A DNA stretch of 64,000 nucleotides, from contig NC_080734.1 of NCBI RefSeq assembly GCF_019097595.1, positions 12,118,392-12,182,391 of the forward strand. The letters are read 5' to 3'. Positions 38,951 to 51,708 of this stretch are shown piece by piece. A program made the translations under genes and the position numbers. Numbering within the stretch: position 1 is the stretch's first letter; each line of letters begins with the position of its first letter. Below the pieces are notes generated by a model that was given only the letters and a program-made list of their open reading frames with translations, was not told the origin of the DNA and searched no databases. The stretch comes from Hemibagrus wyckioides. Lineage: Eukaryota > Chordata > Actinopteri > Siluriformes > Bagridae.

Positions 38951-41900
38951 ATGACGGATACTTTTTGGATGCTCTTTCTCCTGTCCTTATTCACAGGTTG
39001 TTTTTGTTTTTTATATCATTCTTATAATTTCAAAATACTTTTTTGAGAAATGGACCTTTACAATGGAGAAGGAAGAATGATGTTTTGTGTGTTTTAGCAA
39101 TAATGCAACAAACATTTATGTCATAAATCATAAATTTCTGATGTTTCTCTGCTGAGTTTGCTCTTATGATTTTGTGCCTTCATATACAGTATGTACAAGT
39201 GTCATTAAATAGTTTAGTATTCTTACTTCTTGGTGACGAAGATTCTAAAGCAAATCACCAAAAATATCCATCCGATATCCTCAGCGGTTATGTATATTGG
39301 TTAATTACCAGTGATCATTTGTATTTAATTGTTAAAATGGGTTAGGGTTTTGGGGGGGGGGGTATGGTGGTATGCAGAATAAGTGCATAGATGTGGTATT
39401 ATGGATTTGACCAAAAATGTGATGACTGAATAATTCATGTAGACTGTCCTTTATCACAGAACTGGAGTGCATCTGAATGCACTGGATGCATTTTTCCAAT
39501 TTCTTTTTCAATTAGCTTGCTAGTTGTTAAAACAGGTTTAAATTAACTCTTCACAAGCACTAACTGTATTTAAAAATGCCTTTTAGTATCTAACAATTAC
39601 TGATAAAATCTAATCCTGAAAAAGACAACTGCTGAGGTTCATTTAAAGTTAAAAGACTGTCCCACGACAACGGCCACAGATAAAGATGTTGCTATAAAGA
39701 TACAGATGTGTTTACAAAGTGTGATAACCTGTACTTGAATACTGTGATATGAAAATTGAATATTACAAAATGCATAGTCTGCATCTTTCAGAGTTCATAT
39801 CTGATGAAAAAAGGTTCATAAATGAGAGGTACGCTATTATCATTGTCAAGAACAGAAAATCATTTCCACATCATAATTAACTTTAAAAATTGCAAGATTA
39901 GAGCCAGAAATGTAATGATGTCCTTAGACCTTACATTTACATTGTTTACTCAGTGAGGAGTAAATGCATAATGCAATATCTTGATTTAGATCATATACTG
40001 TTAAAAATGGTTCTACCACAGATTTTTCAAAATTGGAAATCTGGGAAACGCATTAAATAATTGACCGTCTAATGAAATCATCAACATGAAATCTCATTAC
40101 AAACTTCACTTGGGTTTCAGTCACTGTGTTTTTGAGAGTATATCTGATGGGACACAATGAGTAGCTTAAAGATGAAAGATATTCTTTATCAGAATCCTAC
40201 AGATAAGTCTGACCTTCATTATCACAGGATAGCAGGTTGTCTTAGTATCAGAAATTGCCAGTCATAATAATTATGTTCACTTCTTTGTGTACTTTTGAAC
40301 CTTACTAGGCTATGCATTTTAAAATGCATTTCTTCTGTGCTTTAAATGTAGTCTTTGCTGTCTTTGCTGTGGGATACCTACTGCAGTCAAATGAAATGAT
40401 TTGGATTGTGATATCTAACTAACATCAGATCCACCCTGATCCTAACCTTAAACTTGATAACTTATCAGACCTTATAAAAGAAATCATTATAATTAAGGCC
40501 TATTTGATTGCTCTCATTCACAGGGACAGTGTTTGGCCGCACGTTACCTCAGAGTCTTGAGAAACCCAACAAGGTGAGTAACAGAAGAAAGTGCACATAA
40601 ATCTCATTTAAAACATTCTGCTGCAAAATTTTGTTCAAGGACACATTAAATGGCCTTGGTGGCTCAGTGGTTAAGGATTTGTGCTAGTGTTCTGGAGGTT
40701 GGGAAAGTCATTTTAACAAAAATGTAACTACATGTAAAAATGTATCTTGTATATGAATGTGCCTTGTATTGTAAGGGTCATTTCTTGCTATCTGTCTGAA
40801 ATTCTGTCTGTCAGAAACTCTCCTGGTCTTGTTCTGAATCTCCTGCTGGAACACATAAACCTTCCTCAGGTAAATCCCTTCTAATCTTATATATGAGCTG
40901 TCCAGTTAGCTTAAAGTATAGTACGGCATTAATAACCAAAAACAGGCCTTTCCATCAAAATGTTAAACTGTATTTAACCTCTCAGTGCATTTGCAAATAC
41001 ACAGTGTTTTTACATGTAGCATTTTTGTCATTCCTGTACATATTTTGCACTCTTACTCTATACAATACATTTATGTCATTTCTACACTGTTCTATGGTCA
41101 TCCTCATACCTCTGTATCACTATTTTCACTACAGTGTAACATCTGTATCATATTATATTATTTAAATCTAGTAATTATGAAACTTGTTTAAATGAATTTT
41201 AGCAATTAAATCCTGGCTTATTGAAAAACTATCCATAAAATATATATATATATATATATTATTAACTGTGTTGCCAGTTACTTGAAATGTATATCTAGGA
41301 ATTAATATTCAATGTTTTTCATGAATTATTTTATTTTTATGTATTTTAATTTAAACTATGTAAATACATTTGTTATGTTTATTCTTTTTGAGGTACTCTT
41401 TTTATAAGAAAATATAATAATGAGAACTTTTTTTTTTCAAATACACAAATATTTCAGTGCACTCACTGAGGCCTGCGGACATTAAAGTCTTCTCTGTTGT
41501 TGGACTCCCCCATACACCAAAGTAAGACACAAAATCATGATACAGTATACATGTGTATGTGTTCACAATAAAGTGAACAATACCCATAAATGATGATGTC
41601 CCTCTTCTTTTCCTGTAGCAGTGTAATGCCTTCAGTCATAAGCAGCCTTCAGGGTAGGTTGGTCTTACATTCACTTCTAATGCAGTGGGCCCACTATGTA
41701 CAAGCCAGACCCTGATTGTGTGTGTGTGTGTGTGTGTGTGATTAACTTTCATTGTTGATGTTTATTCAGATGTGATGTCCATGTTCAGTCCTGAGTTTAC
41801 CAGTGTGTTACCTGATGATGTTCCCAGTGGTTTGGTGAATCAGGCTAAACAAGCAGTTTCCCTTTTGAACACCCAACAGGTAATGTAATATATTATAATG

Positions 41901-42116
41901 TCATGTAATTTCTTAATATATTATTCTTTATTTCTATTTTAGTTTATTTTAGTTTATTTTTGCAACATTTATATACTGCAAACTTCTTATCTATTATGCT
42001 TATAAGCGTTTAGCTTATAGAGCTGTTTTTAACTTTTATTCAGTTTAATCATTTTGTATTCTTTATTTTTACTGTATAATTGTTATGGGGTTTCATATTT
42101 ATTTTGAATTATATTT

Positions 42117-42194
<78 letters not shown>

Positions 42195-42305
42195 ATTTGT
42201 ATGTGTGTGTTTTAGCCCTACTTAGCAGAGTCTGACTGGAAGCTGGTGATTATCTTTGTGACAGCTGATAGACGGTGTATGTGTGATGAGCAGGTGAGCA
42301 AGTGA

Positions 42306-42355
<50 letters not shown>

Positions 42356-42738
42356 TCTCTCTCTTGCTCTCACACAGACACACACACACACAAACACAAA
42401 CATTTATTACACATTACCTAATACTACTTATCTAAATAACTGAAAATCAACTTAATAACCACTGCAGACATAATTCCCCAGCTATTGGTGGATCTTTGCC
42501 ATTGAACAACAGGCAGTGACACTGAGCTACTGTTACTGTTACCTTTTCCCTTTCAACACTGGTCATTGTTGTGCTATGGTTAGAGCTAACTAAAATCTAT
42601 AAATCTTACTATAGTTTGTAGAATTATTACTTTTTTGTAATTATTGCATTTGTGTGTGTGTGTGTGTGTGTGTGTGGCTATTTCAGGTCACCATTGTGGC
42701 ACAGGAAGTGGATGCTGCTATACGAGTGCTACAATCTC

Positions 42739-42772
<34 letters not shown>

Positions 42773-44585
42773 ATTTGTTGAAAATACCCTACAGCTCTTA
42801 TTTCTGATTGTGTTATGATGAACTGTATGTGTATTATAGCTGAAAAAGGCCATAGTCAGTGTTGTGCTCCAGGATGCAGAACCTTATAACCGACACAGCC
42901 GGTGATTATCAGCTCTTAATTTTCTATTACATATTAATAATAATCTATTACATGATTCTATTACATACATCAGAACATGATTTTGATTTTGTGTAATATT
43001 AATGTGTGTGTGTGTGTGTGTGTGTTGCCAGAATGTGTTCTTGTTTGTCATTAGACTCAGATGAAGAGCTGCGGTTGACAGGTGCAATTTATTTACATGC
43101 CCTTTTGGTAAGAATCCTAATACTACTGCCACAACAGTTGCATGAGTACAGTTGTAAATAGTGTAGTTATAAATAAACTTCATATGTTTCATTCACTATT
43201 TCATTTAAGTACCATTTATACTCTAACAGTTTGACTTCCTTATACCTGTATTTGCTGGGGGTTTTTTGCAGGAATATTTAAAAGAAACACTCAGAGAGAA
43301 AGACTGGTACAGCAGAGATGATTTCACTGTGCAGCTTCAGGATGTTCCTCTGTTTTTAGATCCCATTTCCAACACTGTAAGATGAATTTTTGCTAAATAA
43401 CCTGTAAAAAAAGTGACAATCACTGACCAAAAAATAACCACAAGGCTTTTTCTCTTTTTTTCTCTTTTCTTCCAATGTGAAGTATAAATGGACATCAGAT
43501 GAGAATCTGAATGACAATCAAGTGCACACACTTTTGCTGCAGCTCTGGGAAAACCTTGTATGTCACAACAACACACATACTACATGAAATCCATCAACAT
43601 TTATACAAAGAAACTGATTTTATGAACTGCTTTACAGCTCCAGCCGAACACTATGCGAGAAAAGCTGAAGAACGGTGACGTGCCTACAGTTCGATGCCCA
43701 AATGTGGTATGATGTACATGAAAATGTTTGATAAAAGACAGATATTTGACTTGACAAAATACTTTATAATCATGCAACACTCTGATATAAATGTTGTTCT
43801 GAATCTCATATTAGCAACGGCAAGCACTCACTCTTTTCTTCCACCTACAGTATCAACCTTTTCTCAGAACAGAGAAGAATTCTCCATCCAAAATGAATCC
43901 AGCCTCCAGAGGAGCTGATCCAGCTACTGATACTGTAAATGAATTCACAATCTATATTAAGTAATCTAAGTCATCCATCCATCCATTTTCTGAACCATTT
44001 ATCCTACACAGAGTCATGAGGAACCTGGAGGCCAGCCCAGAGCAAGCCCCTACAGCATGGTGAGAACATGCAAGTTCTATGCACAGGGTGGAGGAGGAGT
44101 CGAGCCACAGAATTTATCAAATTTTTTTTTTCCAAGTGACCTAACCTTAAGTGTTTTAAATATCTCCAAGATTTAGTTAGTGTCTCAGTGCATTATCTGT
44201 TTTTAATTGAGCTATAGAAGTTGCAATGTACAAACACAACTTTTGAATATAAATGAATGAATATTATTAATTGGTAGAACTAAAATATTTCTTAATCCAG
44301 TATTTGAATTGTAATTGATTTTATATATATTTCTTTTAACTTTGCTATCTAGTTCATAGGCTAATGTTCTGAATAAAGACCCATATGGAGACATTAAAGG
44401 AGTCAGATCTCCCCTGAGTAGCTAATTATGCTACAGTAGATTGTGTGTGTGTGTGTGTTTTGTTATATATTTGATCTATTGTATACTTGATGTATGTTGT
44501 TTGTGGTATTGTAGGTAACAGGCACTGAGATGCATTGTGATGATATGAGTCCCTCCAACACAATCCCCACCTCAGGTACACACAC

Positions 44586-44639
<54 letters not shown>

Positions 44640-47217
44640 ACACATACACACACATCCTAATCTGCTCACATGCACACAATTTTCTCTATCTCTCCAATCC
44701 TTTATAATTATACCATGGCCCTATATAGTGCCTTTATAACACATCCATAAGCACTGCATAAATATTTAATGAAGCAATCCTGGAGAAAGTTTTTGAAATT
44801 TAGAAAATACAAGAGAAAACATGAATTATCAGTTATCATTATCAAAATCGTATGATATTCTTTTATTTTTATTAACAGCAAATTCATGATACTTTGGGAA
44901 ATAATATAAAGCACACAGATAGCTTAATAACAGTGTTATAAATGTAAATGGGGCTCCATAATCATTTTAATACAAATTAACTGTGCATTTACTTATTCTC
45001 CATCCATATGTAATAAAGTTTATATTTACTTGATTTAATTTAATGCTTGTGAGGTTAAGGACCTTGCTTTAGGGCCAAGCAGTGGCAGCTTGGTGGTGCT
45101 AGGGTCTGATCTCACAACCTGCATAAAATCTCCAATATCATCAAGCCTTTTATAAATGCACCAGTATTGCTTTATAAATATTTACATAAGGGTTACAAAT
45201 GTGTTATTAAGGAAATATGTTGGTTCCATTATTTTTTATCAAGATGCCGCTAATGTAGACCTGGTCAGATATAATCAGTAGTGTCTTATTCAAAACAAAA
45301 AAAGAGGAAGTGCTCTTTTTCTCCACATTGTGGATTCATTTCTGGTCATCATACAAATCAAGACTGGATGTATTTCTGCTCTCTGTAGTGCATGCAGTGA
45401 GGCCTGCTGATATCCGAGTTGTAGGAGCAGTTGGTGATTCTCTAACGGTCTGTGGGACAAACACACAAGCAAACACACACATGCACACCACACACACATA
45501 CACACACAGTTTGCACACCCATTAACTTAGTACACTTTAGCCATTATCCATTAGTGTTACCTAATTTCAGGTTATTATTTTCTGTGATTAAGCCTGAAAT
45601 TATTTACATTTACATATTTTAATTTTTTATTTACATATTTAAGCCTCATTATTTACATTTATTTGCATTTATCTGTATGTGTATCTCTGACAATAGTGCC
45701 AGCTGCAAGATCAATCAATGATTTTTATCAATGCACCGCTAATAATGCATTACCTTAATGCTAAAAAATAAAATATTTTTAAAAATATGCTTCATTCAAC
45801 AAAGAAAAATATATAATAATTTTCTGTAGGGATTTTAGTATCATGATAAATTGCAATTTTTTAGCACTTCAAGAAGAGGGAAAGAGATGATGATAGAGCA
45901 GTATTAATTGAAAAAAGTACAGTAGGTCATTCAGTAATTAATTAAAAATTGGCAAATTAATGTGGTACAACAGCAATAAAACACTTCACAGTCCTCCACC
46001 TCACAAGAAATATCTGTTGCATCACATGTTACTCAATATTTTCCACAGAACACTTTGTTATGTCTCATTCCTCATTATGTACTCACATATTTAAAATTCC
46101 TGTCCTTATTCCGCCCTATAGGGCATTTTGTAATGTACAGCATTTAATTAAAATCCACTTTTGCATGTGTCCCAATTCTCTGTGTAGGCAGGGAATGGTG
46201 TTGCATCTACAAACCTGGTAGCTGTGCTGACTCAGTACAGAGGATTATCATGGAGGTGAGTACACCAATGTTTTATATATATACAATATATACAATACAT
46301 GGTCACACTCTGATCTTCTTTCTTATTCTTCTTTTTCTGATCTGTCTTTTGTGTTTAACAGTATTGGAGGAGACAACAACCTGTCTACAGTCACTACACT
46401 TCCAAGTTTGTTTGTTTGTTTTTTTAATTTATTATATGTATCGTTAAAGGTGAGGTCAGTGATTTTAAAAATCAGAACATTTTCTGTAATATCTGGTGAA
46501 GTCCTCCCCACATTAAGGCAGCATCAAACAATTTAGACCACCAAAACCCAACCACTTATGACAAGGAGTCATCTCTACAAGTCTGTCTGTTAGATTTTCA
46601 GTCACAGTTTATCAGAAAACACCCTGCTTTTCACTAGCATTTAGGCATTCTAATGCAAATTTGTGTCATACCTCAAATGCATATTATGTGATGTTATGTT
46701 CTAATGCATATATTTTATATACGGTATGTAATGTACCTATGTGTATTGTGCTTGAGTTTTAATTTTCCTATCATTATAATTTTCTTGCTCAGACATCATG
46801 CGTGAATTTAATCCGGAGCTTACAGGATTTTCAGTTGGAACAGGGAAACAGAACACCAAACAAGCTTTCCTCAACCAGGCTGTGGCAGGAGCCAAGAGCT
46901 CGTGAGTTTGTTAATCAGTCAATAATCCCTTCAACTTATTTGACTTTTCATGTGTAATATTATTAATAAACATTAATATTCTTAATTTAATTGTCAGGGA
47001 CATCCTGGGGCAAGCTAAGGCGCTGGTCAAGAGAATGAAGACTGATGATGTAAGGAATAAGCTGCACTCAGCAAACGTCTTCTATTCTATTCTATTCTAT
47101 TCTATTCTATTCTATTCTATTCTATTCTATTCTATTCTATTCTATTATATTATATTATATTATATTATATTATATTATATTGAATTAATGTTGCTACTAC
47201 TACTATTACTACTAATA

Positions 47218-47271
<54 letters not shown>

Positions 47272-48768
47272 TCATTGTACTTATAGTATTACATATAATA
47301 TATGTTATTGTTCATATATTATATATGTTTTCTTGATAGGGTAATAAAAATCTTAAAAACAGTGGCCAGAATATTATAAGTTGTGAACGAAGCTAGCAAG
47401 TGCTACATTGTCATTCAAGTATATTACCTAAACATATAGGTAATATAGGTGGCTAGCTAACAGCTCCGTAAAATAAAGTATTAAAAATGCAGCTAGGTGA
47501 TAAGAGGCTGTCATCAGAGTGCACTAGCTAAGCAACGACATTTATTTATTTCTGCTTATTGCTATGTATTGATTGTTTTCCACAGCGTATCAGTTTCTAT
47601 TCAGACTGGAAAGTGATCACCATGTTCATCGGCGGCAATGATTTTTGTGACTCCTGCATCAAACCAGTATGGCCATTTCCTCTGAAGCCTTTAGGGGGCT
47701 GTTATGCGTGATATTTATATATGACTCAGTTGTCTGTGCTGGGAAAATTGTGTAACTTTTGTAAACGTACAATGTGTATCTTACAAATCTCTTTAATCTG
47801 CATATGATGGATTTTCCCAGTTATTTGTGTAGATCAGCAGCTTATTTTGGTAAAATTGATTTTGTTATATTTACTCATTTTTCTGTGAAAGAGTTTAAAT
47901 GTGAAGTGCTTCAGTTAAGAAAACAACATTTTAAAGTTTAATATTGATACTGAAATGATATTGGATGAGTCCTAAGTTTTCAGTATCATTTTCAGTCTGT
48001 ATTGGTATCAGGAAAAAAGTGGTGTTGTGCCATTTCTAGTCAAAAATTATTATATATTATTATATAAAAAATTATATGTATTATACATAAAACAACTTTC
48101 ATTTATTAAAGGAACTTTGTGTGATATTATTAACAATATATGCAATATAAGCTCATTTTTTGTGTCTGTTTCAAGTGACAAAAAGACCTTCAAGTGTAAC
48201 AATAAAAGGCAAAACAGTCATTCATTTCATTCTGTCTTTCTTTCCCAGCTGTATTATTCTCCGGAAAACTTTATGAAGCGCATACAGGATGCACTGGACT
48301 ACCTCCACTCTGAGGTAAGATATCAATTATCAAGTTTTTTATAAAAATGCGAAATATGAACAGTCAGTCAAAGGAAAAAATTATTAAGTAAAAAGGAACA
48401 ATTGAAGTTACCATAGAAAGGATCTGGAGAAATGTACACTACATGAGTACATGGCATTAGATTCACTGTAACTCTAATCAGTTAGTAACTAGTTCGGTCA
48501 CCTTGTCAGTTATTAGGCACACAATATTAGGCAGGTAGTTTCAATAGCTGATCAGTGTACTTCATAGTCTCATCAGAACAGTGTATATGTTATGTAATTG
48601 ATGTATGTTTAATGTTAAGGTTCCTCGTGCTATCGTTAATCTGGTGGAGCCTCTTCACATCGTCCCACTGAGAGCCATGCACCAGGACGCCACTTTGGGC
48701 TGCCCCACATGGCTTGTACGGTGAGTGTGTGTATGACAGTGTAGATCTTATTAGATAAAGCACTTTAC

Positions 48769-48817
<49 letters not shown>

Positions 48818-51677
48818 TTTGTACTTTTCTTGTAGCATCCTCTGTTCCTGTGTCGTTTCACCAGAAGATGGATCAGAAGCTTTGCAGAACCTGGAAGATC
48901 TAAACAGAGCTTATCAGGTGAAACATTAAAGTTGAGAGTTTACTATGCTTACAATATTTCATAAAAGAGGCCATTTTGATGATATTCACAGCTTTTCGCA
49001 ACTTTTATACTAATTCAGAGCAATATGCAATATATTCATTGAAGCTCTGTATATAGTCAGTGTGCTACCATACATGGCATACGACACATGGCCAAAATAT
49101 CTCTGATTATAAGAACGATGTAAAACACTTTTCACGTAGGTGCAATGGACTATTAATTCTTAATAGTCCTCTTTTTATAGCTTTAGTATTGTTAATTAAT
49201 TACAGGAGGAAGATTTAACTTTTGCTCTGTATATGCTTTAACTTGTCAGCTTTGGCACGCTGTTTAGTGTGTATTTTTCAGGTAGATTTTGTCAGACCGG
49301 TACACTAATAGGCTTCCGGTTTGCTAGTTTGCTAGTTAACTATTGTTTTCTATTGTTTTCACTTAGTAAGTTTCACTCAATAGACACCTTTCCCTATCTA
49401 GGTTAGATTTATAGCTTTCACCTGTATTTTAAGATATTATTTAGGTATAAAAATATAACAGTAGATTTGATAATATGTGGCCAGGACAACCTAAATCAGC
49501 TCTTTGATTGGTGAGACTATTGTTACATTAGATTAGTCCCACCCATTTACATTAAAACAAGTAAAACTGTGTTAACGTGTCTGGGATTTATGGAACTTGA
49601 GTCCCTAAAAGTGAGTGTGTGATTTTGTGTGTGGCTTTATTTTTTCAGAGTGTGCTGAAAGATTTGGTGGAGTCTGGACGTTATGACACACATTCTAACT
49701 TCACAGTGGTGCTGCAGCCATTATTAAGGGATATAGTAGTGCCAATGCTGGTAGGAAACACACACACACAATAATAAAACTTGATATATTTATTTATTTT
49801 TCAGTGAGTTTTAGTCTCTCTCTCTCTCTCTCTCTCTATTTCTCTTTCTCTCTGAAGGATGGACGTCCTGATAGTTCGTTTTTCTCTCCTGACTGTTTCC
49901 ATCTCAGTCAAAAGGCTCACACTCTCATGGCTCGTGCTCTGTGGAACAACATGGTTAGTTGCTTCTGAAAACATTAGATACACAGAAAAAGTATAAAACT
50001 TTTCAAAGTATGTTAGTATTGCATGATTAATGTCTGCAGATATTCACTGATTCAATCATACCTTGCACTAAACTTTTATGCAGCTTCATTTTTTTAAACA
50101 ATTTCTTCCTGTCACTAGATGGAGGAGCTGGGGAATAAAACACACAGACAAGACTTCTCTCTAGGTCTCCAAGCTAAATGTCCATCACAGGTAACACTGC
50201 AAAAACCGTCTGCTCACACACACACACACACACACAGCAGGATCATTGTTCTAGTCTTGTTTGTATCCTCTTCCAGATCTCACCCTTTCTTCAGACCTTT
50301 GAGAACAGCAATTACACGTATAAAGGTCCACTGCCACCCCCACCTCCAATTTCAGTATGTATTTTTATTTTATTTTTATTATTGATTTTCTTCTTGTCAT
50401 ATGCTTCATCCTCTTTTTCTTCTTCTTCTTCTTCTTCTTCTTCTTCTTTTTCTTCTTCTTCTTCTTCTTCTTCTTTTTCTTCTTCTTCTTCTTCTTCTTC
50501 TTCTTATTATTATTATTATTATTATTATTTTCTCTTTCTCTTACCCAGAACTGGGGCAGTGATTTCTCCTGCACAGACACCAAGCCATCAGTCAGCATCC
50601 CCACCTCAGGTAACAGACACAGAAGAAGTGAAACAGAAAAAAAAAGTGACAATATTAATATTACTAACAATAAAACTATAAACAAATAACACACTATGCA
50701 GACAGAGTTAGATCTAAGAACTAATTACTTAATATTAGAGAATATTTAAGGATGTATAGAAGATGCTGTAATTTCATGACTGGATCTTTATAGCAAGTGC
50801 AACATGTTGCTATTTTATTTAGCTACATTACTATTTACCTACTAATTATATTACTTGAATAATGGTTAAGCCTATGAAATATTTCCTTCTGCAGAAGTAA
50901 AATTCATTATGATGGTGAAGTGTTTATATAGATGTAGGCATAAAATTGGACAGCGACATGAATTGTAACTTGAGTTGCATTCTGAACAGCACTCTGTCTT
51001 GCTTTAACTCTTACAATGTCAATCAGTCCACTGCCTACGGCCTGCGGATATCAAGGTGATTGCTGCACTCGGAGACTCTGTTACTGTAAGTTACGTCCCT
51101 CGTTGTTCTCTCCAGACTGTGTAGTGTGTTATGTAAGAAAAGCATGAATATCTCTGGTTATCCTCGTTGACTTTTATTAGCTGCAGTGGTGCTGTTTAAT
51201 ATGTGACTAATTTATCTCTTAACCATAAATGACTTTCACCCACTGGGCATTTCTGAGAATCCCCAGAGTGCCCAGTCATACAAAATTCATTGAATTAAAT
51301 ATTTATAAATTAAGTATGTGGTTATGCAGCACAGTGGATAAAACACTGGTCTACTGTGTAAAAGGTTGTGAGTTTAAATCCCAGGTCCACCAAACTACCT
51401 CTGCTGAGTCCTTAAGCAAGGCCCTCAACCCTCAGCTGTTCAGTTGTATATAAATACAGTGAGATAAATGTCATTTGTTTTTTGTAAGGGTGTCTGACAA
51501 ATGCCATTGATCTAAATGTGTGTGTTTTCCAGGTTGCACTTGGCACAAAATCAAAGAACTACACTCAGTTTCATACAGAATACAAAGGAGTGTCATGGAG
51601 GTAAACCATATATGATTGTTTCCTCTAAGTGTGATAAAATGTGTAAATTGTGATAAACTGTGCAAATGAATTATGTG

Positions 51678-51708
<31 letters not shown>

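Larger units (their letters stand above)
41458..44575 (+). other. plb1: PLB1 repeat 1, degenerate (pseudoenzyme)
   Basis: Exons: 41458-41521, 41619-41653, 41770-41879, 42216-42293, 42687-42740, 42840-42901, 43032-43107, 43272-43376, 43483-43557, 43638-43706, 43851-43934, 44515-44575. It begins [11 protein letters not shown] like the other repeats. Where they have GDS-T it reads VVGLPHTP, so the nucleophilic Ser is missing. The GxND block is VTADRRC instead of IGGNDFC. The terminal DCFH block is DENLN. All catalytic positions are therefore gone, while two cysteine pairs and the spacing of later exons are kept. The exon covering the RGxSW/IGGD region of the other repeats is absent. It probably serves a structural or processing role. 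Confidence 0.8.
45389..50609 (+). other. plb1: PLB1 repeat 2, catalytically complete
   Basis: Exons: 45389-45447, 46188-46255, 46362-46405, 46793-46901, 46998-47049, 47586-47666, 48249-48314, 48620-48720, 48836-48917, 49649-49750, 49858-49953, 50119-50190, 50277-50354, 50549-50609. GDSLTAGNG holds the nucleophile (Ser codon 45439-45441). IGGDN follows at 46363-46377, [11 protein letters not shown] near 47624-47655, and the Asp-His pair is in SPDCFHLS (49888-49911). Based on mammalian PLB1, the second repeat is the main lipase, and this copy has every signature. A proline-rich linker ([10 protein letters not shown]) precedes repeat 3. Confidence 0.9.

Noticed and set aside
44426..44739. Poly-(Cys-Val) and poly-(His-Thr) ORFs
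   Set aside because: Translations of the CA repeat in plb1 intron 15.
50178..50694. ORFs of 109-167 codons on both strands
   Set aside because: They are translations of the (CTT)n/(TTA)n tract in poly-Ser, poly-Phe or poly-Lys form joined to plb1 exon pieces.
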